Shown here: positions 45,473 through 55,943 of the stretch, in pieces
Numbering within the stretch: the stretch's first letter is position 1
How the letters are laid out: every line of letters starts with the position of its first letter
Origin: Mycocentrospora acerina
Taxonomy: Eukaryota > Ascomycota > Dothideomycetes > Pleosporales
Assembly (NCBI GenBank): GCA_022701365.1
Contig: JAKUHH010000150.1
Span: 930,001 to 994,000, forward strand
Length of the DNA: 64,000 nt
Reading direction: 5' to 3'
Notes under the pieces: generated by a model
Told to the model about the DNA's origin: nothing
The model's database searches: none
The model's input: only the letters and a program-made list of their open reading frames with translations
Position numbers and translations under genes: made by a program

Positions 45473-48258
45473 GAGGAGAGCAATAATTTCGAGGCAAAGG
45501 GTGGCGATGTGTTGCAACCGTGATTATTAAAAAGAAAAATGTACCATTGGGTAGGTACAGAAATGATTATTGTAGAGATGAGCAACCAGCCATCAACTGT
45601 AGGCATGCATAGAACAGCTTGAAGTGGGTTCAGCAGGCAGGTATACTAGCAATCGGGTAGCGTAGCTTCTGAGGGAGGCACAGCAAGACAGGCTGGCACA
45701 GCGGCTACTGAAACTGGAGGCGCCAATCCTAGCAATGGTGCCACGGGACGAGTTGTGTATTTGGTTTAGATCTGAAACAGTACATGACATAGAAGCCTTG
45801 TTATAGGTTCGTGGCTCTCTTGAGTTTTAGCAGTGCATTAGCATGCATGTAAGTGAAGAGTAATACTACAATGCAAATATGCAACTGCAATCCATTTTCG
45901 TTACTTAGAGATACTGTAGTTGAAGCCTGGTAAGCATGGATGTCTAAGACACAGAGTGAATTGTGATTTGCTACTAGTTGCTGAGTCGATGAAGCCGTGT
46001 GTATAAAGTACAGTTGGAAGAGAGAAAGCATCACAAAATTGCAGCCGAAATTAACTGTCAACATGTACCGAAGCCTCAGGGCTCATCAAATGGCACCTGT
46101 CTAAGCAGGTATGCAGGGGCAGCAGCAAGGTGATGATATGGAGTTCCTATAATAGTGCGAGAGCATCTAAATGGAGTTTGGCTCAGTGTTGGATACATAT
46201 ATTAGCGCCGAGACTAGCGAATCACAGAAAGACAGATATTCAACGCCCCACAGAGCATGCAAGTTCGATTAGAACTAACTCCTAATACAGCTAGGTGTCT
46301 ATTCGAGCCGCTCTTGCTGCGGAACAGGCGATAACTTGCGTGCATCAGTTCGCAGGTTGTGCCGTTGTGGCTGAGCCATAATCACAACACATGGTATAGG
46401 TTGTTAATGACGATATAGAAATTCGGCATGAAGAGATGTCTCAGTATAAGATATTCATTAAAAAGATTACTCTAACAATTATCAGAGCTGCGTTGCACAT
46501 ACTCGCGCAAACAAAGAAAGTTCAATATTCTAAAAGTGCTAGGCTTCTTACTTTGAGAAGAACAAGAGAAACTTAAAGAAGATTTAAGTAATGTTTGTTA
46601 AATACTAGAGCTACATTGTTTATAGTAAATCAGGTAGTTACTTGTGCAAAGTAAAGCTAAACATACCATGTTACAGGCTCACTATTACATATTTAGTATA
46701 TTGTTCCTACTAAATATTGCATCGAAGAAGAACCTTTGGCAAAATATGGGTAATAATATCGTGACATTCTGGAATATTTTTCTTTGGAAAATGATAGAAA
46801 TTAGCAAAAGAGAATATTCTTCTAGAAAAGACTTCTTTACGTCATCTCTCCCGACTAGATATCTAAAAATCAAATGCGTTTGTTCTAGGTGCAAATGTAA
46901 TTAACCATGTGAAATAGTCATGAATTTATTTTGCGACCTTAGAACACTTAATGATCTTTTTCTAGTTAATTCTACCCACGCATCTTGGTGTTAGCTCTTT
47001 ACGCTGTGTTCTTCTTCTTTTATTTTCTCGCTTTCGGCAACCTCTTTTTGTGCGCATACAACACATACAATCACTACAGCCAAATGGAATATCGAAGATT
47101 ATCTGGCATAAGCTGGGCTCAAATGGTCTGGAAAATGATACCTACGTCAATACCTACCCAGATTACAAGGTCAAATTCATTAAGGACAAAGCAGCTGATA
47201 TCTGCCTAGAAAAAGCATTTGCATTATGACCTTATATTCTTAAAATCTAAATCGGCCTAATAATTCTTGCTTTGAAACCTGACTTGCGCCTTCTCCTCGC
47301 TTTCTCCGTCAGTTTGCAAGCTGGACAATTATGGCGAAACTGGGATCACCAGATGTGTTGCAGATTGTCGATATTATTTTGCAGTATGTACAAAAAAAAC
47401 ATGAACCAACACAAGACTTAAGTCGGAGTATCACATTAAAAATCAGCAGAGATGTTGTAAGCTTTTATGTACCAGGACACTTAACAAGAGGAATTTGCAA
47501 GATTTTGGGAGACACTCTGAATCGGACTGTCGGGCCAGATGAGATGAAAGAAAATTGTAGCCGAGGCTAGTCGGAGACATGCTAGTGATGTCAGGACGTT
47601 CATTTACTGCATCGTCAAACAGGTATAAAGAGGAAAAGGAAGAAGTGTTGCTGCCAAGGTTAGTTACTCGTCATTATGCTAGCATATACGAGAATGACCA
47701 CTGTGCACAGTCTGCTTAAAATGTACAAACTGTCACAAAACTGCCACATACTATTTTCAGACAACCACACTATTATATTTTGGCCCAACCAGGCGCAAAT
47801 ATGAGTAATTCCGTACGGGCCCCCTAAGGGTGTCTAGGTCGATTGGATCGAGTAGAAGAATCATAAAGAAGTAGGTTTCTGTTAGATGTAGAATTCAAGA
47901 TTGGCCCTATCTGAAGCACACTCTATGAAGGGGTTTTTATTCACAATGAGCATCAATCCAAATTTGGTCGATGTCAGCACAACTCAATCGGCGCATATAA
48001 TCACTTCTGGACTATTCAAATGGTGACCGAAGATAATTTCGTTCGAAAATTAAAGCCAAATCTAAAGAAATTTAAGTTACAACCATCTCCTTCACGTATC
48101 ATAAACTTGCTTTTATAATGTTCAACTCATCAGCGTACACAGAAGCTATACTCGTAAACTCAGACATTGAGAATATGGTCAACCAGCTTGTAAAATACAT
48201 ATTTAATACTACCTTCTAGTCATATTAAGGCTTTTACGACCACCTTGGCGCGAATTAA
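45473..48258. other. AT-rich gene-poor 2.8 kb interval
   Basis: Largely AT-rich, especially 46400-47300, with no supported complete gene. A protein-like terminal exon at about 47082-47229 is listed separately. A 79-codon ATG-initiated frame at 47331-47570 on the plus strand has no recognisable similarity, and I do not call it. The composition would fit repeat-induced point mutation of old repeats, which I could not measure. Confidence 0.45.
47082..47229 (+). pseudogene. Orphan terminal exon or gene remnant
   Basis: After an acceptor-like pyrimidine stretch ending CACTACAG at about 47081, the plus strand reads PNGISKIIWHKLGSNGLEND, then YVNTYPDYKVKFIKDKAADI and CLEKAFAL before a TGA at 47227-47229. 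The frame stays open upstream to 46966 but contains no ATG. No upstream exon could be joined. It looks like the C-terminus of a real protein, family not recognised. Confidence 0.3.
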
Positions 48259-49266
48259 TCAGTGTAATAAGATGTTGAAAACTCGACCTTCAGTGGCAGT
48301 TCCATTCGCATCTGCACGAGCACCCGTGACGTAGATGGAATTACGGTCAGAACGGGTTTGGCCCAGGGCTGCAGAAGAGGTAGAAGAAAGCAAGGTATTG
48401 TTGACGGCAACGCGATTAGTTCTTGAGAGAACATCCACCTCAATCAGTGTATTCTGTCCGTTCTCGGTAATCCAAGCCTTTGATCCGTCGCGAGACAAGG
48501 CGAAATCATCTGCAGCCCTCAGCGTACCATTGACAATAATGTTCACAGGCCCTGTGGGATTTCCTGTTGAAAGCGAGATGGGGACTTTGGCAAACAGGCC
48601 CTGGTCCAAGCTGGTGAAAAAAAGCTGATTTCCTAAGGTGTGGATACCATTTACACCAATACCGAGTCCTTCCGGTGTTGCAGCCATTGTCGCATCTGCG
48701 ATGACAATTTCGTAAACCCCAGTATCGACGTTGAGCCGTGTTATGGTTCCGGCGCCGGAATCGCTGAGTAGAATATGCGAAGTGTCATTGTGCGCAATCC
48801 GAGCCATCCCGTTGAGTTGTCTAGCAGACGGGATACGTGCCACAAGTGATAGATTGGCTGTTGATTGTCTAGAATCGTTGTTTACCGTGCAGCCAGGCCG
48901 CGTATCCAATTTCCATACTGCATTCGAACCAGTAGCTCCGGTCAGATTCGATGCGATTACGTAGAAAACATCCTCGACCAACTCAACGATACCAAGTAGG
49001 CCTGTAGCATCCGGAACCTGAGCGATGGCGGAAGGTTGCTTGGTGTTATCCGGCGATATTTGATGAATAGACGAAGATGAGATGGATGTAACCAGAATAT
49101 CACCGTTGTGTCGCACGAAGAGATTCTCAAGATTTTGGGTTCCTGGTACATCCGCAAAAATGGAAATTGACGGGCTTGCGAATTTGATAGGAGGAGCAGC
49201 CACGTAGGCAACCGCTGAAGGGGTGGCAGATAGTAAAAGAACTACCAATGGGCGAATGCAATTCAT
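48259..49266 (-). CDS. Secreted six-bladed beta-propeller protein, SMP-30/gluconolactonase-like
   Basis: Single exon of 335 aa with a signal peptide (RPLVVLLLSATPSAVA). Repeated blade motifs are visible: NLENLFVRHNGDILVTSISS, FYVIASNL, LNGMARI...HILLSDSGAGTITRLNVDTG, GIGVNGIHTLGNQLFFTSLD, and ADDFALSRDGSKAWITENGQ. This pattern is that of the SMP-30/strictosidine-synthase-like propeller superfamily. It is common among secreted fungal proteins of unknown substrate, where calcium-dependent lactonase activity is possible but unproven. No introns. It is isolated between two gene-poor intervals. Confidence 0.85.
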   Translation of the reverse strand: MNCIRPLVVLLLSATPSAVAYVAAPPIKFASPSISIFADVPGTQNLENLFVRHNGDILVTSISSSSIHQISPDNTKQPSAIAQVPDATGLLGIVELVEDVFYVIASNLTGATGSNAVWKLDTRPGCTVNNDSRQSTANLSLVARIPSARQLNGMARIAHNDTSHILLSDSGAGTITRLNVDTGVYEIVIADATMAATPEGLGIGVNGIHTLGNQLFFTSLDQGLFAKVPISLSTGNPTGPVNIIVNGTLRAADDFALSRDGSKAWITENGQNTLIEVDVLSRTNRVAVNNTLLSSTSSAALGQTRSDRNSIYVTGARADANGTATEGRVFNILLH

Positions 49267-51275
49267 GAGGGGCAGAGCTGTGATTGACGATCTCTACAGA
49301 GGAAAAATTGAGGATAGTTTGTATGTTATTGAGTCCAATAATGCAATGCCTTGTTTTTTATCAGTGCAGTAGCCCAACTTATATACTTTTCAAAATTACA
49401 TCGTTCGCACCGCTTCCCGACCAGCATTGAATGCAAGTTCTCATGCCGGATTGTGACCGACATTGCGCTTTCAGCAAATCCCTGGACAGGGTGTAGTTAA
49501 CTCCGAACTGGACGGATATAGTAGCTGCATGTTCCTAACGCCACGAACGTTCAAAAACCAACTAGTCTGAGTTTGAACAAAACGGTCAGGCAAAGGGACG
49601 CTATTACAGCGTATTCACGTATATGACTCGGGCCATCCGTAATATTTTTAAATGTCAGATTTCATTGGACATTAAAACGACGAAACGTCACAAAAGACTG
49701 CCGGATAAGCCTTGAGAGCGAATGCGAAATGTTACTAGCAGTGAAAGCCTTACCTAATTCGGTACTACTGACTAGTTGTTAGTCTGAGAAGCACTTCGAG
49801 TCCTGAGGAATCTGCAGAAAAATTAATACTCATCTCCATTCAGTCACTTATTCTCATTCCCTCGTTGGTTGCAGTCAGCCGAACAGCCCTTAAATTTCAC
49901 ACTCAACTGCTCCTCGATAGAGTCTCCACAGCATAATGTCAATCTCTAGAAACGGTCTACAATCTCTCATCTGCTTCCCTCTCTATGTTTTGTAGATGAA
50001 GATCTATATCCATAACCAGTCGAGCGACGTGCAGATGGTAGTTTTTCAGGCTGTGCAGTGTATTGTACGGATGCGCTGATAGATTGTAAGAAGAAAACGC
50101 ATTTATTGCGCTGACGATAATTTGGTGTCACATACCCACCAACGAGATAAAGAGTTGTGCGCTTGGTACTAAATATTCTCGGCCTTGCATAGTATGTCAA
50201 TGAGCGTGTAGTCACCCGAGAGATAGTCGAGCCTTTTTTCCATTCCTCTTCCCTATTCTATCAGTCATTGGTAATACTTGGATCACGGTCCATTCTACAC
50301 ACTCTAGTTACTGTAGCTTTTGGATCTTTTTAACAGGGGCAGAGGAAATATCTCACGCTTAGCGCATCCTGGAGTGCGGATGAGTTGGGGTCGTGATTCA
50401 ATCCGATGCAGTTGTATCCTCCCCTGGTAAAGTCATGCGTATTACTGGGCAATCTTTTCTCACAAATCACCTTTGCCACAAATAGTACATTTTGATGAAG
50501 CTATGCAAGGTTTCTCGTCAATTGGGTCGCGTGTATGCGAGTTGAAGACAGTAGAAGTCTAGTAAGATTTTGAAGGCACGATTTGTATGGTACAAGCACT
50601 TTTTTCCAAGTAGATCGGCCCTTGATTTGAAACCAGGGAGGATACATATAATTATGCTTTGAAAAGTCAACACAATCTGCTTCCATGTCACACCCTTGGA
50701 GGCTTCTATGCATAATTACCTTGGTCTGGTCTGGCCCGTTACTGCTCCTTATCTCGCTATACCAATGCTAGCATGTTAAACAACTGCCACTCCCATTGCT
50801 CTCTTAAGCTCGCTGCATGATATGGCCAATTCCTACAATCTTCATCTGCAAATTGTTTTACCTCCGAGATGGTAAACAACATCTGTTTTATGCGGCAAGT
50901 AGCAATGACCAAGCAACTTTGCATATTTTTGCATTTCGCCTGACATCAACCTCCATTGCGAAGAATTTTCCAATTCTCTTTCAAAATTTGCAAATATGAT
51001 GGGTTGGAACCTTCCAGGGCCTTTTGCTGAGTGTCCATGTGTCGTTGAGGTGTGAATTTGCTAGCTCAACACCTGCGAACATTGGTTTTCTCGCTTCGAC
51101 TCCACCATGACTCCACATGCTCACTTCACCTCACCTCACATAACTAGAACTTCCACCAAATTTCCTGTTAACGGAGAGTCGGCCGGACAGTAGCACCTTA
51201 ATTTTCTCCCGCACTTGAATCACAATCGACACACAATTCAATGCTAAAGGCCTAGATTAAGGCCTTTCATCAAGC
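49267..51275. other. Intergenic 2 kb interval between divergent genes
   Basis: No gene could be supported. The first 150 bp are AT-rich leader of the propeller gene, and the last 300 bp form the trm44 promoter, with a palindromic AAGGCC element repeated just before the ATG (51247-51266). Confidence 0.5.
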
Positions 51276-53150
51276 ATGGCTCAAGAGCAGGAAAACAACC
51301 CCCAAGAGGACAACAACAGGACAACACCACACCCCGACAAGCCCCTAGTATTCCGAGAGAAAAAAGTTATCACTACTAACCCAGATGAAATTGTTCAACC
51401 CCCTGGTTACAAATTCTCTCCCTACGATCTATCCACCGCACCTGTCATCACCTCTGGCCTCCCATCGGAACTTTGGACCATTGTGCAATCTGCACCTGCC
51501 GCCTTCACGCCCCAGTACTTCCTTGACGTCAGCCGAAATCTGCTTGAGAATCCCAATCTCACGGCCTCGCACCTTGCGCGTGCAGAGTTGTCGTACCAGA
51601 GCTTTGCGGATGCGACATTCAACCCAAAGGCAACGACACCGGAGGAGCTGGCAAGTATAGTGAAGCACTTGAAGCCTGATCATCGGCCGAGATTAGTCCA
51701 CGGAGTCGATGGTGAGGGCGTTGGTGTGGAGGGGTATGAGCTGCAATGGACGGTAGCGAGGAAGTTGATTCCGCGGAATCCGAAGCTGGATGACGCATTG
51801 TTGCAGACATGTCATCTGTTTACGTCGACTCAAGATATTTTTATGACGAGCTCCGATGGAGAAGAGAAGAGAGTCAAAGCAGAACGATATCTAGTGGTGT
51901 ACATCCCGCACGTGGATACTCCGGAGGCGATACCGTTTTACCACCCCAAGGTCCAAAGTTTGGGCATCCTGTACACGTACATTCCTGAGCATGACGCTTT
52001 GGCTTCGCCGCTCCCCACGCCAGGAACGCTAGCGATATACTACTCCCTGTTCCCGTCGTATCCGCTGGACAACCGGCTCTCGCGCACAGGACTCAAGCTC
52101 ATGGAGATTATCCACAAGCACTCTCGAGGCCGACAGGCCGGGTACAAGAAGCGCGTGCATCACGACCAGATCATCCCGCAGAAGACATTCCAAGACACAT
52201 ATGCATATCTCAAAGGAAAATACGCAAAAGATCTGATTGAAAAATGGGTCGAGCAGACTCCCCCCGAGAAACACGTCTTTGAGGATCTCGGCATCGCAGC
52301 ATTCCTCATGGAATTGTGGGTGTCCATGTACAGTGATGCTCCATCCAGCGAACCTAACAATACCAACAACGACGATGACGACCCCAACGCCATAGCTAAC
52401 AAACGAAAAGCACAAGCACAGCACTCCTTTCCCGGCTTTGTCGACATCGGCTGCGGCAACGGACTGCTAGTCTACATCCTCAACGCCGAAGGCTGGCAAG
52501 GATGGGGCTTCGACGCCCGGCGCCGCAAAACATGGGACGTCTTTGGGGCCCCTTATGCCACAAAACTCCAGGAACTACTCCTCATCCCAGAAGTCCTACA
52601 AAACACATCGTCATCCTCACCACCAGAAACACCTGACCTCCCTCCCTCACACAACGGCGTCTTCCCAAAACACACCTTCATCGTGTCCAACCACGCCGAC
52701 GAACTAACCCCTTGGACCCCTCTGCTAGCCCATCTGTCCGAGTCGCCATTCATTGCGATCCCATGCTGCTCGCACGACTTTGGAGGCGCGAGGTTCCGCG
52801 CGCCAGGGCATGCAAAGTATCTGTCTGGCGAGGCATCAGCGGGGGGAGCGAAAAATAAGCAGCCGTCGGCGTATGCGGGGCTGTGTAGCTGGGTTAGCTA
52901 TTTGACAGAGGAGGCGGGGTTTGTGCCTGAGAAGGAGCATTTGAGGATTCCGTCGACGAGGAATATTGCCGTTGTTGGGCGGCGGAGGGTGGGAGGGGTG
53001 GAGGTGGAAGGAAGTCTCGAGGAGAGATTGGAGTTTGCGAGGAAGATGGTCGAGAAGGAGATGGGCGGAGGGACGACTATTGATCGTGTTGGGCAGACGT
53101 GGTTGGAGAGGGGGAGTGCGTTGATGAAGCCGGGAAAAGGGGGACATTGA
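51276..53150 (+). CDS. trm44: tRNA(Ser) uracil-44 2'-O-methyltransferase Trm44
   Basis: Single exon of 624 aa. The N-terminal half carries the Trm44-specific region (LSRTGLKLMEIIHKHSRGRQ; KRVHHDQIIPQKTFQDTYAY; FEDLGIAAFLMELW). The Rossmann methyltransferase half has SAM motif I FVDIGCGNGLLVYILNAEGW and GWGFDARRRKTWD, then TFIVSNHADELTPWTPLLA and FIAIPCCSHDFGGARF. Trm44 forms 2'-O-methyluridine at position 44 of serine tRNAs in the cytoplasm using S-adenosylmethionine. A short Asn/Asp-rich insert precedes motif I, and the C-terminal extension is Gly/Glu/Arg-rich. The ATG in GCATGG context opens the frame. Confidence 0.93.
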   Translation: MAQEQENNPQEDNNRTTPHPDKPLVFREKKVITTNPDEIVQPPGYKFSPYDLSTAPVITSGLPSELWTIVQSAPAAFTPQYFLDVSRNLLENPNLTASHLARAELSYQSFADATFNPKATTPEELASIVKHLKPDHRPRLVHGVDGEGVGVEGYELQWTVARKLIPRNPKLDDALLQTCHLFTSTQDIFMTSSDGEEKRVKAERYLVVYIPHVDTPEAIPFYHPKVQSLGILYTYIPEHDALASPLPTPGTLAIYYSLFPSYPLDNRLSRTGLKLMEIIHKHSRGRQAGYKKRVHHDQIIPQKTFQDTYAYLKGKYAKDLIEKWVEQTPPEKHVFEDLGIAAFLMELWVSMYSDAPSSEPNNTNNDDDDPNAIANKRKAQAQHSFPGFVDIGCGNGLLVYILNAEGWQGWGFDARRRKTWDVFGAPYATKLQELLLIPEVLQNTSSSSPPETPDLPPSHNGVFPKHTFIVSNHADELTPWTPLLAHLSESPFIAIPCCSHDFGGARFRAPGHAKYLSGEASAGGAKNKQPSAYAGLCSWVSYLTEEAGFVPEKEHLRIPSTRNIAVVGRRRVGGVEVEGSLEERLEFARKMVEKEMGGGTTIDRVGQTWLERGSALMKPGKGGH

Positions 53151-53455
53151 GTGACGGGCATGTCAACTACAAGGTGGAGTGTGACATTGAAGGATAGGCG
53201 ATACAATGATAAGTGTGGGAGACATCACATGAAAACACACACTGCCATGAACGATCACTGGAGGAAATTGGGTATCATTGGGAAACCCGTCCGAGCTTGC
53301 AAAAGTGCAGCTCGGGGGCGTAATACATTCGTAGTATCATCCGTTCATTTCGCCGTATGCCACCATGTCCGATTCCTTTTGGTAATGCGGAAAAGCGCCC
53401 GATCCGAAGATGATCCATAGGTAATGTCCGACTCCTCAAGCAAGTGTTAACCCGC

Positions 53456-54293
53456 TTAAGAAGCAGGGGCAGCACCGCCACGTCCACGCCCAAAGCCACC
53501 ACGGAACTCGGGCTTGAAGTCAGTGGGGGCAGCGCCCTCGGCCTTCTCGCCGGCATCACGGCGGCGGTAACCGTCACGGTCACCTCCACCACGGCCACCA
53601 CGGCCGCCACCGCGCCTCTCACGGTCGTCGCCGCCGAGCATGCCGCGGGGAGGAGCCGAGCGGGCCTGCTTGATGTGCGTCTGGGGCACAATCTCGGCAG
53701 GGAGGTGGAGCCACTCGCGGAGGTAGTCGAGACCCTCGGGGGTGAGGGTGTAGTAGTAGTACTGCCACGAGAAGCGGGTCTTGACGTAACCGCGCGAGGT
53801 CAAGGACTGGCCTAGAGGGGCATTAGGACGACTGGGCGGCGGTGGAGAGAGCCGGGGCTACTGACAAGCCTTGATGACGAACAGGTTCTTGGTGTCAATG
53901 TCACCGTGCTTGGGAAGGTTGAAGTCCTTCTTTGCGACGAGAACGCCCTCTGTGGTGACCGTGTGTCAGCCTGTCCTTGTGTGCAGCAAGCTGCGAAAGT
54001 GTACAAATGGTGCCATAGCCATGGCCCGGGTGCGGTGCGGAATACTAACCTCGGAAGAGGTACCTGGGGACTTGGAGTTAGCAGGTTTTCTAGGGAATTC
54101 ATTGCGCTGTGCAAACAGCAGAGAAGGGCAGAACAGTGCAGGGCAGGGCAGAGGGGTGCGGGACGGTGCGAGGCTCGGGTCGAGGTGGACAGTCTGCTGG
54201 GAAACGCCAGAGCTCGATCGCGGCGCATTGGTGGACGTGGCAGAGGAAGACTAACTCGTGGATCGCCTTGCGGTCGGCCTTGGGGATGAGCAT
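53456..54293 (-). CDS. 40S ribosomal protein eS10
   Basis: Four exons: 54256-54293, 54050-54063, 53866-53949 and 53456-53811, giving 163 aa, the right length. The product starts LIPKADRKAIHEYLFREGVL and continues VAKKDFNLPKHGDID, IKACQSLTSRGYVKTRFSWQ, YLREWLHLPAEIVPQTH and a Gly/Arg/Asp-rich tail. The second exon is only 14 nt, yet both its borders are required to produce EYLFRE, which is conserved in eS10. Introns are 192, 100 and 54 nt, long for this window, as is common at the 5' ends of fungal ribosomal protein genes. It is divergent from sde2. Confidence 0.93.
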
Positions 54294-54615
54294 CTTGACG
54301 GTTGCGAGGAGAGTCGGTGACGCTGTGGTTAGTTGAAGAGAGGTCGATATCGAAGTTGAGGTTGGGCCTGGCAATTTGGAGAGGCAGTGCGTGGAGGCGC
54401 TAATAGCCGAGGCGGCGCCAAGCGGACTAGCGCGCGTTGCCGGCGTTCGTCGCCAGTCCTTGCCTGCCACTCGAACATGACCTACAACTGCATCACGAAT
54501 ACCAATAATACCCTCAACACTACCAACACCACCAACACCAACACCAACAAAACCAACGTTCCCAAAACTCAACACCCTCTCTGCCTCTGCACTGCCACCA
54601 CCACCACCACCCACC
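54294..54615. promoter_or_regulatory. Divergent promoter of eS10 and sde2
   Basis: 322 bp. An imperfect ACC/AAC trinucleotide repeat lies between about 54515 and 54560, and another ACC run directly before the sde2 ATG; these probably form its 5' leader. Confidence 0.4.
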
Positions 54616-55551
54616 ATGGACGCCGCCATTTGCTCGCCCGTCACCATCATCGTCAACAGCATCCGCGGCCAGAACATCGCCTTCGCTGCCGCCAAAGACG
54701 CGCCCCTCACATCCATCTACGACACCCTCTACGAGCGCGCGCCATGGGTCCAGAACTCGTCCTACATCCTCACCACAAACTCGCGCCGCACCGTGCGCCA
54801 TGACGAGGCGCCCATCTCGTCGCTCCTCTCGTCGCCCTCGGATACGTTTTTGTCTCTTCGTCTGACTGTCCCGCTATGCGGTGGAAAGGGCGGATTTGGT
54901 TCCATTCTACGCGCCCAGGGTGGCCGCATGTCATCGCGGAAGAAGCAGGGCGACGCGAATGGATCCTCGCGAAACCTCGACGGACGCCGTCTACGCACTG
55001 TTGAGGAAGCCAAGAAGCTTGCCGAGTACCTCACCATCAAGCCTGAAATGGAGCAAAGAGAAAAAGACGAGCGACGGAAGCGATGGGAGGAGATTGTCGA
55101 AAGCACCGAGCGCAAACAGGACGAGCTCATGAACAGTCGAGGCACAGCACGACTCGACGGCAAGTGGGTCGAGGACAAGGAAGAGGCTGAGAACAAGACG
55201 AGAGAAGCCATTGAGAAGATGTTGCTAGCCCAGATGGACAGTTCTGAGGACGAGGACGTCCAGCCCGCCGCTTCAGGGTCGAAGCCTGCTCCTCAACGCA
55301 CCATGTATGGGTGGGACGATGAGGATGACGAGTTCATGAGCGACAGCGCCGACGACGAGGAAGCTGAGAGTTCGGAGAGTGACGCGAAGCGCCCATCTTC
55401 AGAAGAGTCTGAGGAATACGAGGTCAAGCTACAGCTTGTTGAGGAAATTTCAGAGAGTAACGCCAAGTCAAATGTTGAGGGAGCCGTTCTAGATGATGCT
55501 GCAATTGCACAGCTTGAAAACAAGGGCAAAGGAAAAGCGAGAGCTCTCTAA
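54616..55551 (+). CDS. sde2: Splicing regulator Sde2, ubiquitin-fold precursor
   Basis: Single exon of 311 aa starting in CACCATGG. The N-terminal 80-90 residues form the Sde2 ubiquitin-like fold, ending VPLCGGKGGFGSILRAQGGR. The GG~KGG site is where deubiquitinases cleave the fission-yeast protein to release a C-terminal part beginning with Lys (established for S. pombe). This is followed by SSRKKQGDANGSSRNLDGRR and a long charged helix, then acidic Ser-rich stretches ending KGKGKARAL. In S. pombe processed Sde2 joins the spliceosome and aids excision of a subset of introns; a genome-stability role is also reported. The fold, GGKGG site and order of regions support the call. Confidence 0.9.
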   Translation: MDAAICSPVTIIVNSIRGQNIAFAAAKDAPLTSIYDTLYERAPWVQNSSYILTTNSRRTVRHDEAPISSLLSSPSDTFLSLRLTVPLCGGKGGFGSILRAQGGRMSSRKKQGDANGSSRNLDGRRLRTVEEAKKLAEYLTIKPEMEQREKDERRKRWEEIVESTERKQDELMNSRGTARLDGKWVEDKEEAENKTREAIEKMLLAQMDSSEDEDVQPAASGSKPAPQRTMYGWDDEDDEFMSDSADDEEAESSESDAKRPSSEESEEYEVKLQLVEEISESNAKSNVEGAVLDDAAIAQLENKGKGKARAL

Positions 55552-55943
55552 AGTGTCTATTTCGAGGGAGAAGAATGGACAGTCGAAGCAAAACAATAGT
55601 ATTTGATTAGTCGATTAGGCGTTTGGGCAAGCATTCATAATTATTTCTCTAGATACCCAATTCAATTCCACCAGTACGTCAGCAAGCAGTGAACATTCTC
55701 TCTCAAGAAAATACCCAATTGGCCCTCGCCCCAATCACATGCGGAGAAGCCCGCCGGACAACCTGCATGTCAGCGCACGCTAATGGTCGTTCGTTATCGG
55801 ACCTGGGACCCGCATTTCCCCACCCACTGGGCACATGTCATGCCATCCGACGGTTAACCGTTCCTCCTGATGCCGATAATTCCATACATAGGCAGTATCC
55901 CAACAATGTCATCTAATCTTCGTCGTTCATTATTTCCAGCGCA
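55552..55943. other. Intergenic interval
   Basis: 392 bp, no gene; promoter of the following amidohydrolase gene, with cttccagcgcA just before the ATG. Confidence 0.5.

Noticed and set aside
47331..47570. 79-codon ATG frame in the AT-rich gap
   Set aside because: No signal peptide, no recognised family, single short frame in a decayed-looking interval.
54109..54336. Plus-strand frame across the 5' part of eS10
   Set aside because: It lies over intron 1 and exon 1 of eS10 on the other strand and has no similarity.
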